In this document: positions 50,577 to 59,661 of the stretch, one piece after another
How positions within the stretch are numbered: the stretch's first letter is position 1
How the letters are laid out: each line of letters starts with the position of its first letter
Assembly (NCBI GenBank): GCA_015068245.1
Contig: SVKU01000007.1
Location: forward strand, 24,098-88,097
Source: Oscillospiraceae bacterium
GTDB taxonomy: Bacteria > Bacillota > Clostridia > Oscillospirales > Oscillospiraceae
Length of the DNA: 64,000 nt
Direction of reading: 5' to 3'
Position numbers and translations under genes: made by a program
Notes under the pieces: model-generated
The model's database searches: none
Told to the model about the DNA's origin: nothing
What the model saw: only the letters and a program-made list of their open reading frames with translations

Positions 50577-52421
50577 ATGGGTATTTTGGAAAAGCTGACA
50601 GGTACCGAATCTCTTCGGGAATTGTCGAAAGAAGAAACCCTCCAACTCTGCGAAGAGATAAGAAAGTTTCTTGTAAAAACGGTGTCTCAAACAGGCGGTC
50701 ATCTGGCGTCCAATCTTGGAGCGGTTGAGATTACCGTGGCGATGCACCGGGTGTTTGACACGGAAAAAGACAGAATAGTGTTTGATGTTGGTCATCAAAG
50801 CTATGTCCACAAACTGCTCACCGGTCGAATGAATGATTTTCCCGGCCTGCGGTCTTATGGCGGCATGGCGGGATTCCCTAAACCCTCCGAGAGTATCCAC
50901 GATGCTTTTATCGGCGGACATGCCTCTGACTCTGTGTCAGTAGCTCTTGGAATGGCCAGAGCAAGAACACTCAATAAAGAAGATTACTGCGTGGCAGCAG
51001 TCATCGGAGACGGCGCACTTACAGGCGGACTTGCCTATGAAGGGCTGGCCGATGGCGGCGAAAGCGGAGAGCCGTTTATTGTTGTTTTAAATGATAATGG
51101 CATGTCCATCACCAAGAACGTAGGCGGTGTTGCAAGCTATCTGTCTCACTTGCGGCTGAAACCGGGATATTACAGGCTGAAAAAGGCATATCGGCGTTTT
51201 ACTGCTGCGGTTCCCGGCGGCAAGGCACTGTACGGCTTTACTCACAGGGTAAAGAAAAGAATGAGAAACATGATGATAGGCCGCACCATGTTTGAGGACA
51301 TGGGTTTTACATATCTTGGCCCGGTGGACGGACACGATGTGGAAAAGCTGACTTATCTGCTGACCTATGCCAGAGAAATTAACGGCCCCGTGCTGCTGCA
51401 CATAATTACGACCAAAGGCAGAGGATATAAATATTCCGAGGAACGCCCCGACACCTATCACGGGATCGGTGCTTTTGATGCAGTCAACGGTGTTGCACCC
51501 AGCAAAAAAATTTGCTTCTCCGATGTTTTCGGCGAAACACTGTGTCAGATGGCTGATGAAAACGAAAAAATATGCGCCATAACTGCAGCTATGAAAACAG
51601 GAACCGGACTGGTGGAATTTGCGCAGCTGTATCCCGAAAGATTCTTTGACGTCGGTATAGCCGAAGGTCATGGAACCTCCATGGCAGCAGGCATGGCAAA
51701 GCAGGGAATGACGCCCGTTTTTGCGGTGTATTCCACCTTTTTGCAGAGAAGCTACGATATGCTTATCCACGATGTGGCTATCCTTGGGCTGCATGTGGTG
51801 CTGGCAGTTGACAGAGCAGGTCTTGTGGGTGACGACGGCGAAACTCATCACGGCGTTTTCGACACCGGATTCCTGAGCCAGGTTCCCGGTATGACGGTGT
51901 ATTGCCCCGGTTCTTTCGCGGAACTGCGATCAATGCTTAAAAAGGCTGTTGAGGAAGAAAACGGTCCTGTTGCTGTCCGCTATCCCAGAGGTGGAGAAGG
52001 ACGGTATATGGATGACCGATCCGAAGATGAAGCTGCTGTTATCAAAGACGGCACAGATGTTACCGTTGCAGTCTATGGAACTATGATAAACGAGGCTATG
52101 GCAGCTGCCGAAAAGCTGAAATCCAAAGGTGTTGATGCCAAAATCATAAAGATAAACAAGATATCCCCTCTGGATACCAATGCAGTTAAGGAACTGGTAA
52201 AAGGTCAATTGGTAATGGTCGAAGAAACCATGGGATCTTGCGCCATAGCTCATCGGATAGCTGCTGCTATGCCGGAGGTGCCTGTAACTGCATTGAATCT
52301 GGGAGATACGTTTGTAAAGCACGGAACGGTGGCTCAGCTCAGAGCAGAGCGGGGCATAGACAGTGATGGAATTGTAAAAACGGTTTTAGGACTGTTGGGA
52401 AGGGAGAGAGAAAATGGCTGA
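50577..52421 (+). CDS. dxs: 1-Deoxy-D-xylulose-5-phosphate synthase
   Basis: 614 residues, full length. Thiamine diphosphate enzyme condensing pyruvate and glyceraldehyde 3-phosphate, first step of the MEP isoprenoid route. Seen: GGHLASNLGAVEITVAMHRVFD, DVGHQSYVHKLLTGR, the ThDP motif GDGALTGGLAYEG to NDNGMSI, and the transketolase pyrimidine domain EGHGTSMAAGMA and DRAGLVGDDGETHHGVFD. It overlaps tlyA by eight bases. Confidence 0.98.
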   Translation: MGILEKLTGTESLRELSKEETLQLCEEIRKFLVKTVSQTGGHLASNLGAVEITVAMHRVFDTEKDRIVFDVGHQSYVHKLLTGRMNDFPGLRSYGGMAGFPKPSESIHDAFIGGHASDSVSVALGMARARTLNKEDYCVAAVIGDGALTGGLAYEGLADGGESGEPFIVVLNDNGMSITKNVGGVASYLSHLRLKPGYYRLKKAYRRFTAAVPGGKALYGFTHRVKKRMRNMMIGRTMFEDMGFTYLGPVDGHDVEKLTYLLTYAREINGPVLLHIITTKGRGYKYSEERPDTYHGIGAFDAVNGVAPSKKICFSDVFGETLCQMADENEKICAITAAMKTGTGLVEFAQLYPERFFDVGIAEGHGTSMAAGMAKQGMTPVFAVYSTFLQRSYDMLIHDVAILGLHVVLAVDRAGLVGDDGETHHGVFDTGFLSQVPGMTVYCPGSFAELRSMLKKAVEEENGPVAVRYPRGGEGRYMDDRSEDEAAVIKDGTDVTVAVYGTMINEAMAAAEKLKSKGVDAKIIKINKISPLDTNAVKELVKGQLVMVEETMGSCAIAHRIAAAMPEVPVTALNLGDTFVKHGTVAQLRAERGIDSDGIVKTVLGLLGRERENG

Positions 52422-53214
52422 CAAGGAACGGCTTGACGTTCTGCTTGTGGAAAAAGGATTGGCTGAGAGCAGATCAAAAGCCCAGGCGACCATTATGAGC
52501 GGTATCGTGTTCGTGGGCGGACAGCGAGTTGACAAGGCGGGCACATCTGTCAGCCGTGATGCCGAGATCGAGGTAAGGGGCAGTACCTGCCCCTATGTCA
52601 GCCGAGGTGGACTTAAACTGGAGAAAGCGTTGGCTTATTTCGGCGTTGACCCGGCAGGATACGTTTGCAGCGATTCCGGAGCTTCCACCGGCGGTTTTAC
52701 CGACTGTCTCCTGCAAAAGGGAGCGAAAAAGGTTTTTGCCATTGATGTGGGATACGGTCAGCTTGCATGGTCTATCCGCTCAGATGAGCGTGTCATCTGC
52801 ATGGAGCGAACCAATATCCGGTATGTTACGGAAGAGGATATCGGCGAAAAACTTGACCTGTCGGTCATAGATGTTTCGTTTATTTCCCTGCGGCTTGTTT
52901 TGCCTGTGATTTATAAACTGCTGAAAGATGACGGTCAGGCACTTTGCCTTATCAAACCACAGTTCGAAGCAGGCAAAGACAAGGTGGGCAAAAAAGGCGT
53001 TGTAAGAGACCCCGATGTTCATGAGCAGGTGTTGAGAGACTTCTGCACCTACGCCGCCAACATTGGATTTACGGTAAAGAATCTTACTTTTTCACCGGTA
53101 AGAGGACCGGAAGGAAATATTGAATTTTTGGGCCATCTTGTTAAGTCCGGAACCGGGTGCCCTCCCGATCCGGCACAGCTGGTTGCCCAGGCGAATCAGA
53201 CTTTGAAGGAATGA
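52414..53214 (+). CDS. tlyA: TlyA family rRNA (cytidine-2'-O)-methyltransferase/hemolysin-like protein
   Basis: 266 residues. N-terminal S4 RNA-binding domain (about 4-65, RLDVLLVEKGLAESRSKAQATIMSG) and FtsJ/RrmJ-like methyltransferase (CSDSGASTGGFTDCLLQKGA, IDVSFISLRLVLP, LIKPQFEAGKDKVGKKGVVRD). By homology it 2'-O-methylates rRNA. Sits between dxs and nadK, as usual in Clostridia. Confidence 0.95.
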   Translation: MADKERLDVLLVEKGLAESRSKAQATIMSGIVFVGGQRVDKAGTSVSRDAEIEVRGSTCPYVSRGGLKLEKALAYFGVDPAGYVCSDSGASTGGFTDCLLQKGAKKVFAIDVGYGQLAWSIRSDERVICMERTNIRYVTEEDIGEKLDLSVIDVSFISLRLVLPVIYKLLKDDGQALCLIKPQFEAGKDKVGKKGVVRDPDVHEQVLRDFCTYAANIGFTVKNLTFSPVRGPEGNIEFLGHLVKSGTGCPPDPAQLVAQANQTLKE

Positions 53215-53218
53215 GTCT

Positions 53219-54082
53219 ATGAAAAAGATAATATTATGTCCCAACCCATACCGGGACAAAGGATTCAGAGGAGCCTTTGCCGCAGAAAAGCAGCTCAAGG
53301 AAATGGGGATCGAAACCCGTATGTGCCTGCCCTTCAGTGTAGACAAAAACTTTGAACTTCCCCGAAAAGCCGAACTCTATGAACTGGCAGATGAATTGCC
53401 GGGAAGCGATCTGCTTATCTGCTTCGGTGGTGATGGCACAATTCTCCATTCGTCCAAACAGGCCACATACAACAATGTGCCTATCCTTGGTGTAAATGTG
53501 GGCACCATGGGGTTCATGGCTGAACTTGAGAACCATGAAACCGAGCTGCTGCGGAAAGTGGTTGAAGGTGAATACACCATAGACGAACGCATAATGCTGG
53601 ATATTTCTGTCCGCAGAGCGGGGGAGGTTATTGCCACAGACCTGGCACTGAACGATGCCGTTATTACCAAGGGTGCAGTGGCAAGAATAATCCAACTGTC
53701 CATACTTTGCGACGGTACCGAGGCCATGAACTTCTCGGGAGATGGCGTTATTCTCAGTACGCCCACCGGCTCTACGGCATATTCCATGTCTGCCGGCGGA
53801 GCTATTGTTGAGCCGGGTGCCAGCAACATCATGGTCACTCCGATTTGCGCCCATACCCTTTATACCAAACCGCTGATTTTGTCTGACCAGCGTCAGGTGT
53901 CTGTTCGTATTGGAAAACTGGGCAGAAAATCTGCCTACCTGTCGGTAGACGGCGGAAGAGCTGTAAAGCTCAACACAGGCGATTTGGTCATAGCTAAAAA
54001 ATCCGAGTATAAAACCAAACTTGTAAGAGTCAAAAACATCAGCTTCTACCAGCTTATAAATATGAAATTCAAAAACTCCTAG
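53219..54082 (+). CDS. nadK: NAD kinase
   Basis: 287 residues. ATP-NAD kinase fold with the signature LICFGGDGTILHSSKQAT, GVNVGTMGFMAELE, LALNDAVITKG and FSGDGVILSTPTGSTAYSMSAGG. Makes NADP. Start ATG 53219 follows tlyA by four bases, with GAAGGA upstream. Confidence 0.97.
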   Translation: MKKIILCPNPYRDKGFRGAFAAEKQLKEMGIETRMCLPFSVDKNFELPRKAELYELADELPGSDLLICFGGDGTILHSSKQATYNNVPILGVNVGTMGFMAELENHETELLRKVVEGEYTIDERIMLDISVRRAGEVIATDLALNDAVITKGAVARIIQLSILCDGTEAMNFSGDGVILSTPTGSTAYSMSAGGAIVEPGASNIMVTPICAHTLYTKPLILSDQRQVSVRIGKLGRKSAYLSVDGGRAVKLNTGDLVIAKKSEYKTKLVRVKNISFYQLINMKFKNS

Positions 54083-54117
54083 TCGCTGCCCAAATATTGA
54101 AAGGAACGGTTGTACAC

Positions 54118-54570
54118 ATGAAGACCCAAAGACAGGCAAAAATACTAGAGATAATCGAAACCATGGATATTGAGACTCAGGAACAGCTCCTTGAACAGCT
54201 CAGCAAATGCGGATTCAAAAGCACGCAGGCAACAATTTCAAGAGATATCAAGGAATTGCGAATGGTCAAAGAACTGACCTCCATGGGAACTTACAGATAT
54301 ACCACAACGTCCAAAGATGCTGCCAGCACATTCATAACACGGCTGAACACAATTTTTCGTGAATGTGTTACCACTTACGATCAGGCTCAGAATCTGGTTG
54401 TTCTGAAAACTCTGCCGGGTTTGGCTTCGGCAGCATGCTCTGCCATCGATTCCATGAATATTCCTCATATAGTCGGAACCCTTGCCGGCGACGATACTTG
54501 CCTGCTTGTTATGTCCGACAATGCTTCAGCAGCGAATTTTTGCCTTGAACTGAAGAAAATGGTGAGCTGA
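54118..54570 (+). CDS. argR: Arginine repressor ArgR
   Basis: 150 residues from ATG 54118 (MKTQRQAKILEIIETMDIETQEQL). N-terminal winged helix with the recognition segment FKSTQATISRDIKELRM; C-terminal hexamerisation and arginine-binding domain with GTLAGDDTCLLVM. Represses arginine biosynthesis with L-Arg as co-repressor. Encoded before recN as in Bacillus (ahrC-recN). Confidence 0.96.
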   Translation: MKTQRQAKILEIIETMDIETQEQLLEQLSKCGFKSTQATISRDIKELRMVKELTSMGTYRYTTTSKDAASTFITRLNTIFRECVTTYDQAQNLVVLKTLPGLASAACSAIDSMNIPHIVGTLAGDDTCLLVMSDNASAANFCLELKKMVS

Positions 54571-54606
54571 ACCATAAAAGCAATGTAATGAAAGGAAGTG
54601 GAAAGT

Positions 54607-56265
54607 ATGCTGTCGTCCCTGCACATTGAAAATATAGCTGTTATTGAAAGCGCAGATATTGGGTTCGGTCCCGGCTTCAACGTGTTGACCGGTGAAACCG
54701 GTGCCGGTAAATCTATTGTTATAGATTCCATTTCGGCCGTGTTGGGTATGCGTACTTCCCGTGACCTTATCAGAACGGGAGCGGAACGTGCTCTGGTGAG
54801 TGCGGTTTTCGAGCAAATACCACGTCACCAATGGTTTGACGACAATCTGATCCCCTTTGACGACAGCGGTGAGCTGCAGATCCTTCGTGAAATTTCTGCA
54901 GACGGACGCGGCAGCTGCCGTGTAAACGGACGTGCCGTTACTGTGGGTATGCTGCGTCAGTTGGGCGAGAGCCTGATGGCTATTTACGGTCAGCACGATT
55001 CCCAACAGCTTTTTGACGAGCAGAATCATCTGTCAGTCCTTGACGGTTTTGCTGCTCACGTTGAACTTATTGAGGATTATAGAATCAGTTTTGACGGTCT
55101 CAGTGAGCTTCGGCGCAAAATGGACAAGCTGAGAATGGACGAAAGCGAAAAAGCCCGTCGTATAGACAATCTTACTTATCAGATATCCCAGTTGGAAAGC
55201 GCCAACCTGAAACCCGGTGAGGACGAAGAACTTGCATCGAGGAGAAAGCTGCTTCGCAGCGCAGGCAAACTTATGGATGCTTTGCAGCAGGCATATATTG
55301 CCCTTTCCGGCGGAGATGACAGCGATGGCGCCGTGTCACTGCTGTCTGAAACGGCGGGAGAACTGGGAAGCGTTGCCTCAATTTCCGATGAACTGGAGGA
55401 AGCCTACACCAGAGCAAATGAATTGGCTGTGGCTGCGGACGACCTGGCTGATGAACTGAGAATGCTGCGCGACAGTTACGACTTTTCTGAAAATGAACTG
55501 GATGAGGTGGAAAGCCGCCTTGACGTTCTCCACAAGCTGAAAAAGAAATACGGCTCCACTACGGAAGAGATGCTTGAATATCTGGACAAATGCCGTCAGG
55601 AACTGGAAACCATAGAGTTTGCTGAAGACGAGCTGAAAAAACTGGAAAAGAAGTTTAAGGTTCTTCAGTCGGAAGCCATGGAAAAGGCAAAAAAACTGTC
55701 TGATGCCAGAAAGCACGCAGCTGAGCAGCTGAAATCCAGAATAATGAGCGAACTGAGTCAGCTGGATATGCCAAAGGTGCAGTTTGAAACTGAGTTTACC
55801 GAAACCGATTTGACTTCGGTGGGTATGGATTCCGTACGGTTCCTTATGTCAGCCAACGTGGGCGAAGCACTGAAACCTATGAGCAAGGTGGCGTCCGGCG
55901 GCGAGCTGTCACGCATTATGCTGGCAATCAAAAATGTGCTTGCGGAAAACGACGGCATACCAACATTGATTTTTGACGAAGTTGATGCAGGCGTCAGCGG
56001 CCGAGCGGCAGCAAAGGTTGCTGCTAAACTCAAAGCTGTGTCCGAGGGTAAGCAGGTGCTGTGCGTAACCCATCTGCCCCAGATAGCAGCAAGGGCTGAC
56101 CTGCATTTTTCCATAGAAAAGTCCGAAGAAGACGGAAGAACTTATACTCACGTTACGCCTTTGGAGTATGACGGACGAAAAATGGAACTCGCCCGCCTTA
56201 TCGGCGGCGATGTCATAACCGAAACCACTTTGAAGAGTGCGGAAGAACTGATGGAAAGGGGCTGA
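54607..56265 (+). CDS. recN: DNA repair protein RecN
   Basis: 552 residues from ATG 54607 (MLSSLHIENIAVIESADIGF); GTG 54598 is a less likely start. SMC-like ATPase: Walker A LTGETGAGKSIVID near the N-terminus, long coiled coil about 155-370, ABC signature KVASGGELSRIMLAI and Walker B PTLIFDEVDAGVSGRAA. Acts early at double-strand breaks. In many sporulators spoIVB and spo0A follow; here a GNAT gene does. Confidence 0.96.
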   Translation: MLSSLHIENIAVIESADIGFGPGFNVLTGETGAGKSIVIDSISAVLGMRTSRDLIRTGAERALVSAVFEQIPRHQWFDDNLIPFDDSGELQILREISADGRGSCRVNGRAVTVGMLRQLGESLMAIYGQHDSQQLFDEQNHLSVLDGFAAHVELIEDYRISFDGLSELRRKMDKLRMDESEKARRIDNLTYQISQLESANLKPGEDEELASRRKLLRSAGKLMDALQQAYIALSGGDDSDGAVSLLSETAGELGSVASISDELEEAYTRANELAVAADDLADELRMLRDSYDFSENELDEVESRLDVLHKLKKKYGSTTEEMLEYLDKCRQELETIEFAEDELKKLEKKFKVLQSEAMEKAKKLSDARKHAAEQLKSRIMSELSQLDMPKVQFETEFTETDLTSVGMDSVRFLMSANVGEALKPMSKVASGGELSRIMLAIKNVLAENDGIPTLIFDEVDAGVSGRAAAKVAAKLKAVSEGKQVLCVTHLPQIAARADLHFSIEKSEEDGRTYTHVTPLEYDGRKMELARLIGGDVITETTLKSAEELMERG

Positions 56266-56269
56266 AAAA

Positions 56270-56773
56270 GTGGATTTTATTATCCGACCCGTTCTGGCTG
56301 ACGATGCCGAGGATATCTGGCAGCTGCGCCGTATGTCCGGTGTTTTGGAAAATACCCTGGCAATGCCATCGGAAACGTTGGAAAAGAATATTTCCAACCT
56401 TGAAAATATCGAGCCTTCCCGCCATCAGATGGCTGCTGTTATTGAACTCGAGGACGGCAGCGAGAAATGTATAGGTACCGCAGGCTTGTCGGTTTCTGAA
56501 AACCGTCAGCGTCATGTGGGCTATATCGGTATCATGGTAAACAGCGATTATCATGGCATGGGTATTGGAACTGCACTTATGGAAAGCCTTCTGGACATTG
56601 CGGATAACTGGCTTGGCCTTATTCGTCTTGAGCTGACTGTTTTTTGCGACAATGACAAGGCCGTGGGACTTTATAAAAAGCTGGGCTTTGAAATTGAAGG
56701 TACCATGAAAAAGGCTGCCATTAAAAGCGGTAAATACGCCGATATGTATATGATGGCAAGAGTGCTTGAGTAA
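56270..56773 (+). CDS. GNAT family N-acetyltransferase
   Basis: 167 residues, GTG start four bases after recN, AAAGGGG upstream. GNAT fold with acetyl-CoA loop VNSDYHGMGIGTALMESLLDIADNW and C-terminal ELTVFCDNDKAVGLYKKLGFEIEGTMKKAAIKSGKYADMYMMARVL, like RimJ/PhnO-type or L-amino-acid acetyltransferases. Substrate unknown. Last gene of the operon. Confidence 0.92.
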   Translation: MDFIIRPVLADDAEDIWQLRRMSGVLENTLAMPSETLEKNISNLENIEPSRHQMAAVIELEDGSEKCIGTAGLSVSENRQRHVGYIGIMVNSDYHGMGIGTALMESLLDIADNWLGLIRLELTVFCDNDKAVGLYKKLGFEIEGTMKKAAIKSGKYADMYMMARVLE

Positions 56774-56786
56774 TATGTGTGCTAAT

Positions 56787-56828
56787 AAAAAGGGTGCATA
56801 TGGTTTTCTGCCATATGCACCCTTTTTA
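56787..56828. terminator. Terminator after the GNAT gene
   Basis: AAAAGGGTGCATATGG (56787-56802) pairs with CCATATGCACCCTTTT (56811-56826); bidirectional, between convergent genes. Confidence 0.93.
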
Positions 56829-56861
56829 CATAAGTATCCTGTTTAACAAAGTAGAATTGGT

Positions 56862-57659
56862 TTAGCCAATTAAAAAATCATATACATATTGATTAAAGTC
56901 TTTCGCTTCTTCATACGCAGCGTGTCCTAAACTATCATACATACGTATTTTGCATCCTAGTTTTTCTGCAATTTCCTCGGAAGCGATGCCTGTAACCACC
57001 TTATCCTGTCTGCCGCCCATAACAAGCACAGGACAATTGATTTTGCCCAGGTCTTCATAAGTGCTGCAGGTAAGGCAGGCTTTTGACAAAATAACAAATC
57101 GACGGATATCCTTTGGTTTTTGCAGAACTGTCAGCAACGGCATAAACGGACGATACCTTTTTATATACGCATCGGAATACATTTTTTCGGCCATATCAGC
57201 AACAAGTTCTCTCATGTCTCCCCGTTCTGCCATCTCAATCCAGTTGTTGACAACTTGCTTTACCGTATCATTATTACGGGAGAGTGTCACAGCAAGAACC
57301 AGTTTTTTTACCAAATCAGGCCTGTCGATCGCAAGGTATTGTGCAATCATTCCTCCTTGGGATACGCCGATTACATCGGCATGGTTTATACCTAATGCAT
57401 CCATGGCTATGGCAATATCCGAAGCCATATCTTTTACTGTAATACCTTCTTGAACGACCGGTCTTCTGTCAAACAGATAAACCTTGTAATCCTTTGCGAA
57501 TATACGGTACATATAGGCAAGAGACAACGCAGCACCTTTTATCCCACGGGTATTAAGACCCTGTATCATAACCAAGGGTTTCGTCCCGTTGCCGAATGTA
57601 ATATAGTCAAAATGCATATTCCGAACATTTAGTTTTAGTTCTTTAGCATTATAAATCAT
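56862..57659 (-). CDS. Alpha/beta hydrolase
   Basis: 265 residues. Alpha/beta hydrolase fold with oxyanion region IQGLNTRGI, nucleophile Ser in GVSQGGMIAQYLA (about 100), acid in GGRQDKVV (about 215) and His in LGHAAYEE (about 246). Resembles small-molecule esterases or lactonases; substrate unknown. AT-richer than the surrounding genes, which suggests separate acquisition. A GGAG site lies about 10 bases upstream of ATG. Confidence 0.9.
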   Translation of the reverse strand: MIYNAKELKLNVRNMHFDYITFGNGTKPLVMIQGLNTRGIKGAALSLAYMYRIFAKDYKVYLFDRRPVVQEGITVKDMASDIAIAMDALGINHADVIGVSQGGMIAQYLAIDRPDLVKKLVLAVTLSRNNDTVKQVVNNWIEMAERGDMRELVADMAEKMYSDAYIKRYRPFMPLLTVLQKPKDIRRFVILSKACLTCSTYEDLGKINCPVLVMGGRQDKVVTGIASEEIAEKLGCKIRMYDSLGHAAYEEAKDFNQYVYDFLIG

Positions 57660-57727
57660 AGGAATTATATCTCCAAAGTTTTTGCGTCGCAGGAATATAT
57701 TATTTTCCCGTCAGGGGAAATATCATT

Positions 57728-57759
57728 GGAGGTTGCGAAAATTCTTTCCCGCAACCTCC
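57728..57759 (-). terminator. Terminator after cstA
   Basis: Inverted repeat GGAGGTTGCG (57728-57737) / CGCAACCTCC (57750-57759), 19 bases past the cstA stop on the minus strand, followed by an AATGATATTTCC stretch rather than a strong T-run. Confidence 0.65.
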
Positions 57760-57778
57760 TTAAGCGGGCTGGTAGTTG

Positions 57779-59263
57779 TTATTCTTCGATGTTCTTTGTG
57801 GCGTATTTCTTTCCGATATATGTAATACCAAAGAAATAAAGTGCCGATGCCGCAGCACCGATGATGTAAGACAAAGTCAGCGGCAGACCAAAGCCGATAG
57901 ATTGGCTGAGGATAAAGGAAGAAACGATAAACAGATAGAATGTACCCGGCAGCAATGAAATGAGGTGCGCAAACTTCGGAGCATCTTTTTTTGCCTGCAG
58001 ATAAACGCTGATAGCAGCAAATGCAAACACTGCAATTGTCTGATTTGACCACGCAAAATAACGCCACAGTATGTTGAAACCCTGAGTGTTGAGTTTGGCG
58101 AATATCAAAATTGCGATGACCGGGACAAATATTCCCAAAGTTACAAGCACACGGTTCCTTTTGCACTTTTGGTCAATATGCAGATACTCGGAAAGCATAA
58201 GACGACAGGAACGCAATGCGGTATCGCCGGAAGTTATGGGAAGAATAATTACGCCAAGGATGGCAATAACACCGCCCACAGAACCCAAAAGGTCACGGGA
58301 AACCTCGCCCACAACGCCGGTGTAATTGGCAAGGGAGCCTTTGTTGTAAAGTCCCATGGCTGCAGCTGCCCAGATCATAGCGATGAAACCTTCCAGAATC
58401 ATGGTCCAATAGAAGGTGAAGTTGCCTTCTTTTTCACTGCGGACACTTCTGGAAATAAGGGCGCATTGGGTGGAGTGGAAACCGGAGGTTATACCGCAGG
58501 CAACCGTGACAAAAAATACGGGAATAAAAGCGGTGCCTGCGCCGGTGTTGCCTTCTGCGTTCCACAGGGGATAAATATCAAAAATACCTTTGATGCCATT
58601 TGAAAGATCCAGCTCGGTAAGTTCATACCCATTGACAAACATTCCCCCAAAAACACCCACAGCCGACATTAGAAGTATCGCACCGAATACGGGATAAATT
58701 TTGCCGATTATTTTATCAATGGGGAACAGGGTTGCAATCAGATAATAGGCCAGAATAACACCGTAAATAATCCATGTTGCCGGGGTGATACCTTTAATGC
58801 CAAGTATTTGAGTGGCAAAAAGGTCGCCTGGAGTGTAGGTAAACACCGCACCTACCAGCAGCATCAGCAAACACAGGAAGAAATTGTAGACATGATAAGT
58901 TTTGTTGCCTAAAAACTTTTTTGTTATCATGGGCATTTGGGCGCCATTCTGCCGCATGGAGAGCATACCGCTCAGATAATCATGGGTGGCACCGCTGATA
59001 ACACAGCCGATGGGGATGGTAATAAAGGCTATGGGGCCAAACAAAATGCCTTGAATCGGCCCGAATATTGGACCGGTACCGGCGATATTCAGCAGGTTTA
59101 TCATGGCATTTTTGAACTTGCTCATGGGGACAAAGTCCACACCGTCGTCGTGCTTAACGGCAGGGGTGGGGCGATCATCCGGCTTGAAAATTCGGGTAAC
59201 AAAATTTCCGTAAAGAGCGCCGCCGGCGAACAGAACAATAAGACCTGCAATAAATGTTGCCAT
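57779..59263 (-). CDS. cstA: CstA family carbon-starvation / pyruvate transporter
   Basis: 494 residues from ATG 59263 (MATFIAGLIVLFAGGALYG), AAAGGAAGG upstream; shorter than E. coli CstA (about 700) but usual for clostridial forms. About 13 membrane helices. Signatures: LNIAGTGPIFGPIQGILFGPIAF, VISGATHDYLSGMLSMRQNGAQMP and GFHSTQCALISRSV. Family members import pyruvate or peptides during carbon limitation. Single gene. Confidence 0.93.
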   Translation of the reverse strand: MATFIAGLIVLFAGGALYGNFVTRIFKPDDRPTPAVKHDDGVDFVPMSKFKNAMINLLNIAGTGPIFGPIQGILFGPIAFITIPIGCVISGATHDYLSGMLSMRQNGAQMPMITKKFLGNKTYHVYNFFLCLLMLLVGAVFTYTPGDLFATQILGIKGITPATWIIYGVILAYYLIATLFPIDKIIGKIYPVFGAILLMSAVGVFGGMFVNGYELTELDLSNGIKGIFDIYPLWNAEGNTGAGTAFIPVFFVTVACGITSGFHSTQCALISRSVRSEKEGNFTFYWTMILEGFIAMIWAAAAMGLYNKGSLANYTGVVGEVSRDLLGSVGGVIAILGVIILPITSGDTALRSCRLMLSEYLHIDQKCKRNRVLVTLGIFVPVIAILIFAKLNTQGFNILWRYFAWSNQTIAVFAFAAISVYLQAKKDAPKFAHLISLLPGTFYLFIVSSFILSQSIGFGLPLTLSYIIGAAASALYFFGITYIGKKYATKNIEE

Positions 59264-59342
59264 AACAATCCTTCCTTTCAGAATCTTCAATTGAATTATA
59301 TTTAATCGATCGTTCTTTTTCAAGTATAAACGGGCACAGAAC

Positions 59343-59371
59343 TTGACAAAAACCATTTATTCTGTTATTAT
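59343..59371 (+). promoter_or_regulatory. Promoter of the tyrS T-box transcript
   Basis: TTGACA (59343-59348), 17-base spacer, TATTAT (59366-59371) with an extended TGT. Confidence 0.8.
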
Positions 59372-59375
59372 CCAT

Positions 59376-59635
59376 CCGTTGTTAATATTTAATGTGATGA
59401 CAGGCACAAGTAGTGCGGAATGTACCGTTAAGAGAGCCCTTGGCCGGTGAAAAAGGGTCGGAAGTTTCGTGTGAATACAGCCTCGAGCAGCGAAGGGGAA
59501 ACATTTTTGGAGTAGTCTTCGACGGGAGCGCCCGATACAGCGCAGCGCACTTTGCGCACTGAGCACCAACCAGAGGTGGTACCGCGATAATTCGCCCTCT
59601 GTCCGAAAGGACAGAGGGCGTTGTTTATTATAATG
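59376..59635 (+). promoter_or_regulatory. T-box riboswitch leader, tRNA-Tyr type
   Basis: Stem I features include AGAGAG (about 59432) and GGTGAAA; the specifier TAC (Tyr) is at 59476-59478, six bases before GAG. T-box core CAGAGGTGGTACCGCG is at 59571-59586; the terminator stem CGCCCTCTGTCC (59593-59604) pairs with GGACAGAGGGCG (59609-59620). Fills the cstA-tyrS gap. Confidence 0.95.
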
Positions 59636-59661
59636 TAATTAATTTAAGGAGATAGATTCGC

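Noticed and set aside
57723..58166. 147-codon minus-strand frame at the 3' end of cstA
   Set aside because: It is an alternative frame of cstA and its terminator, with Cys-rich random composition and no start signals.
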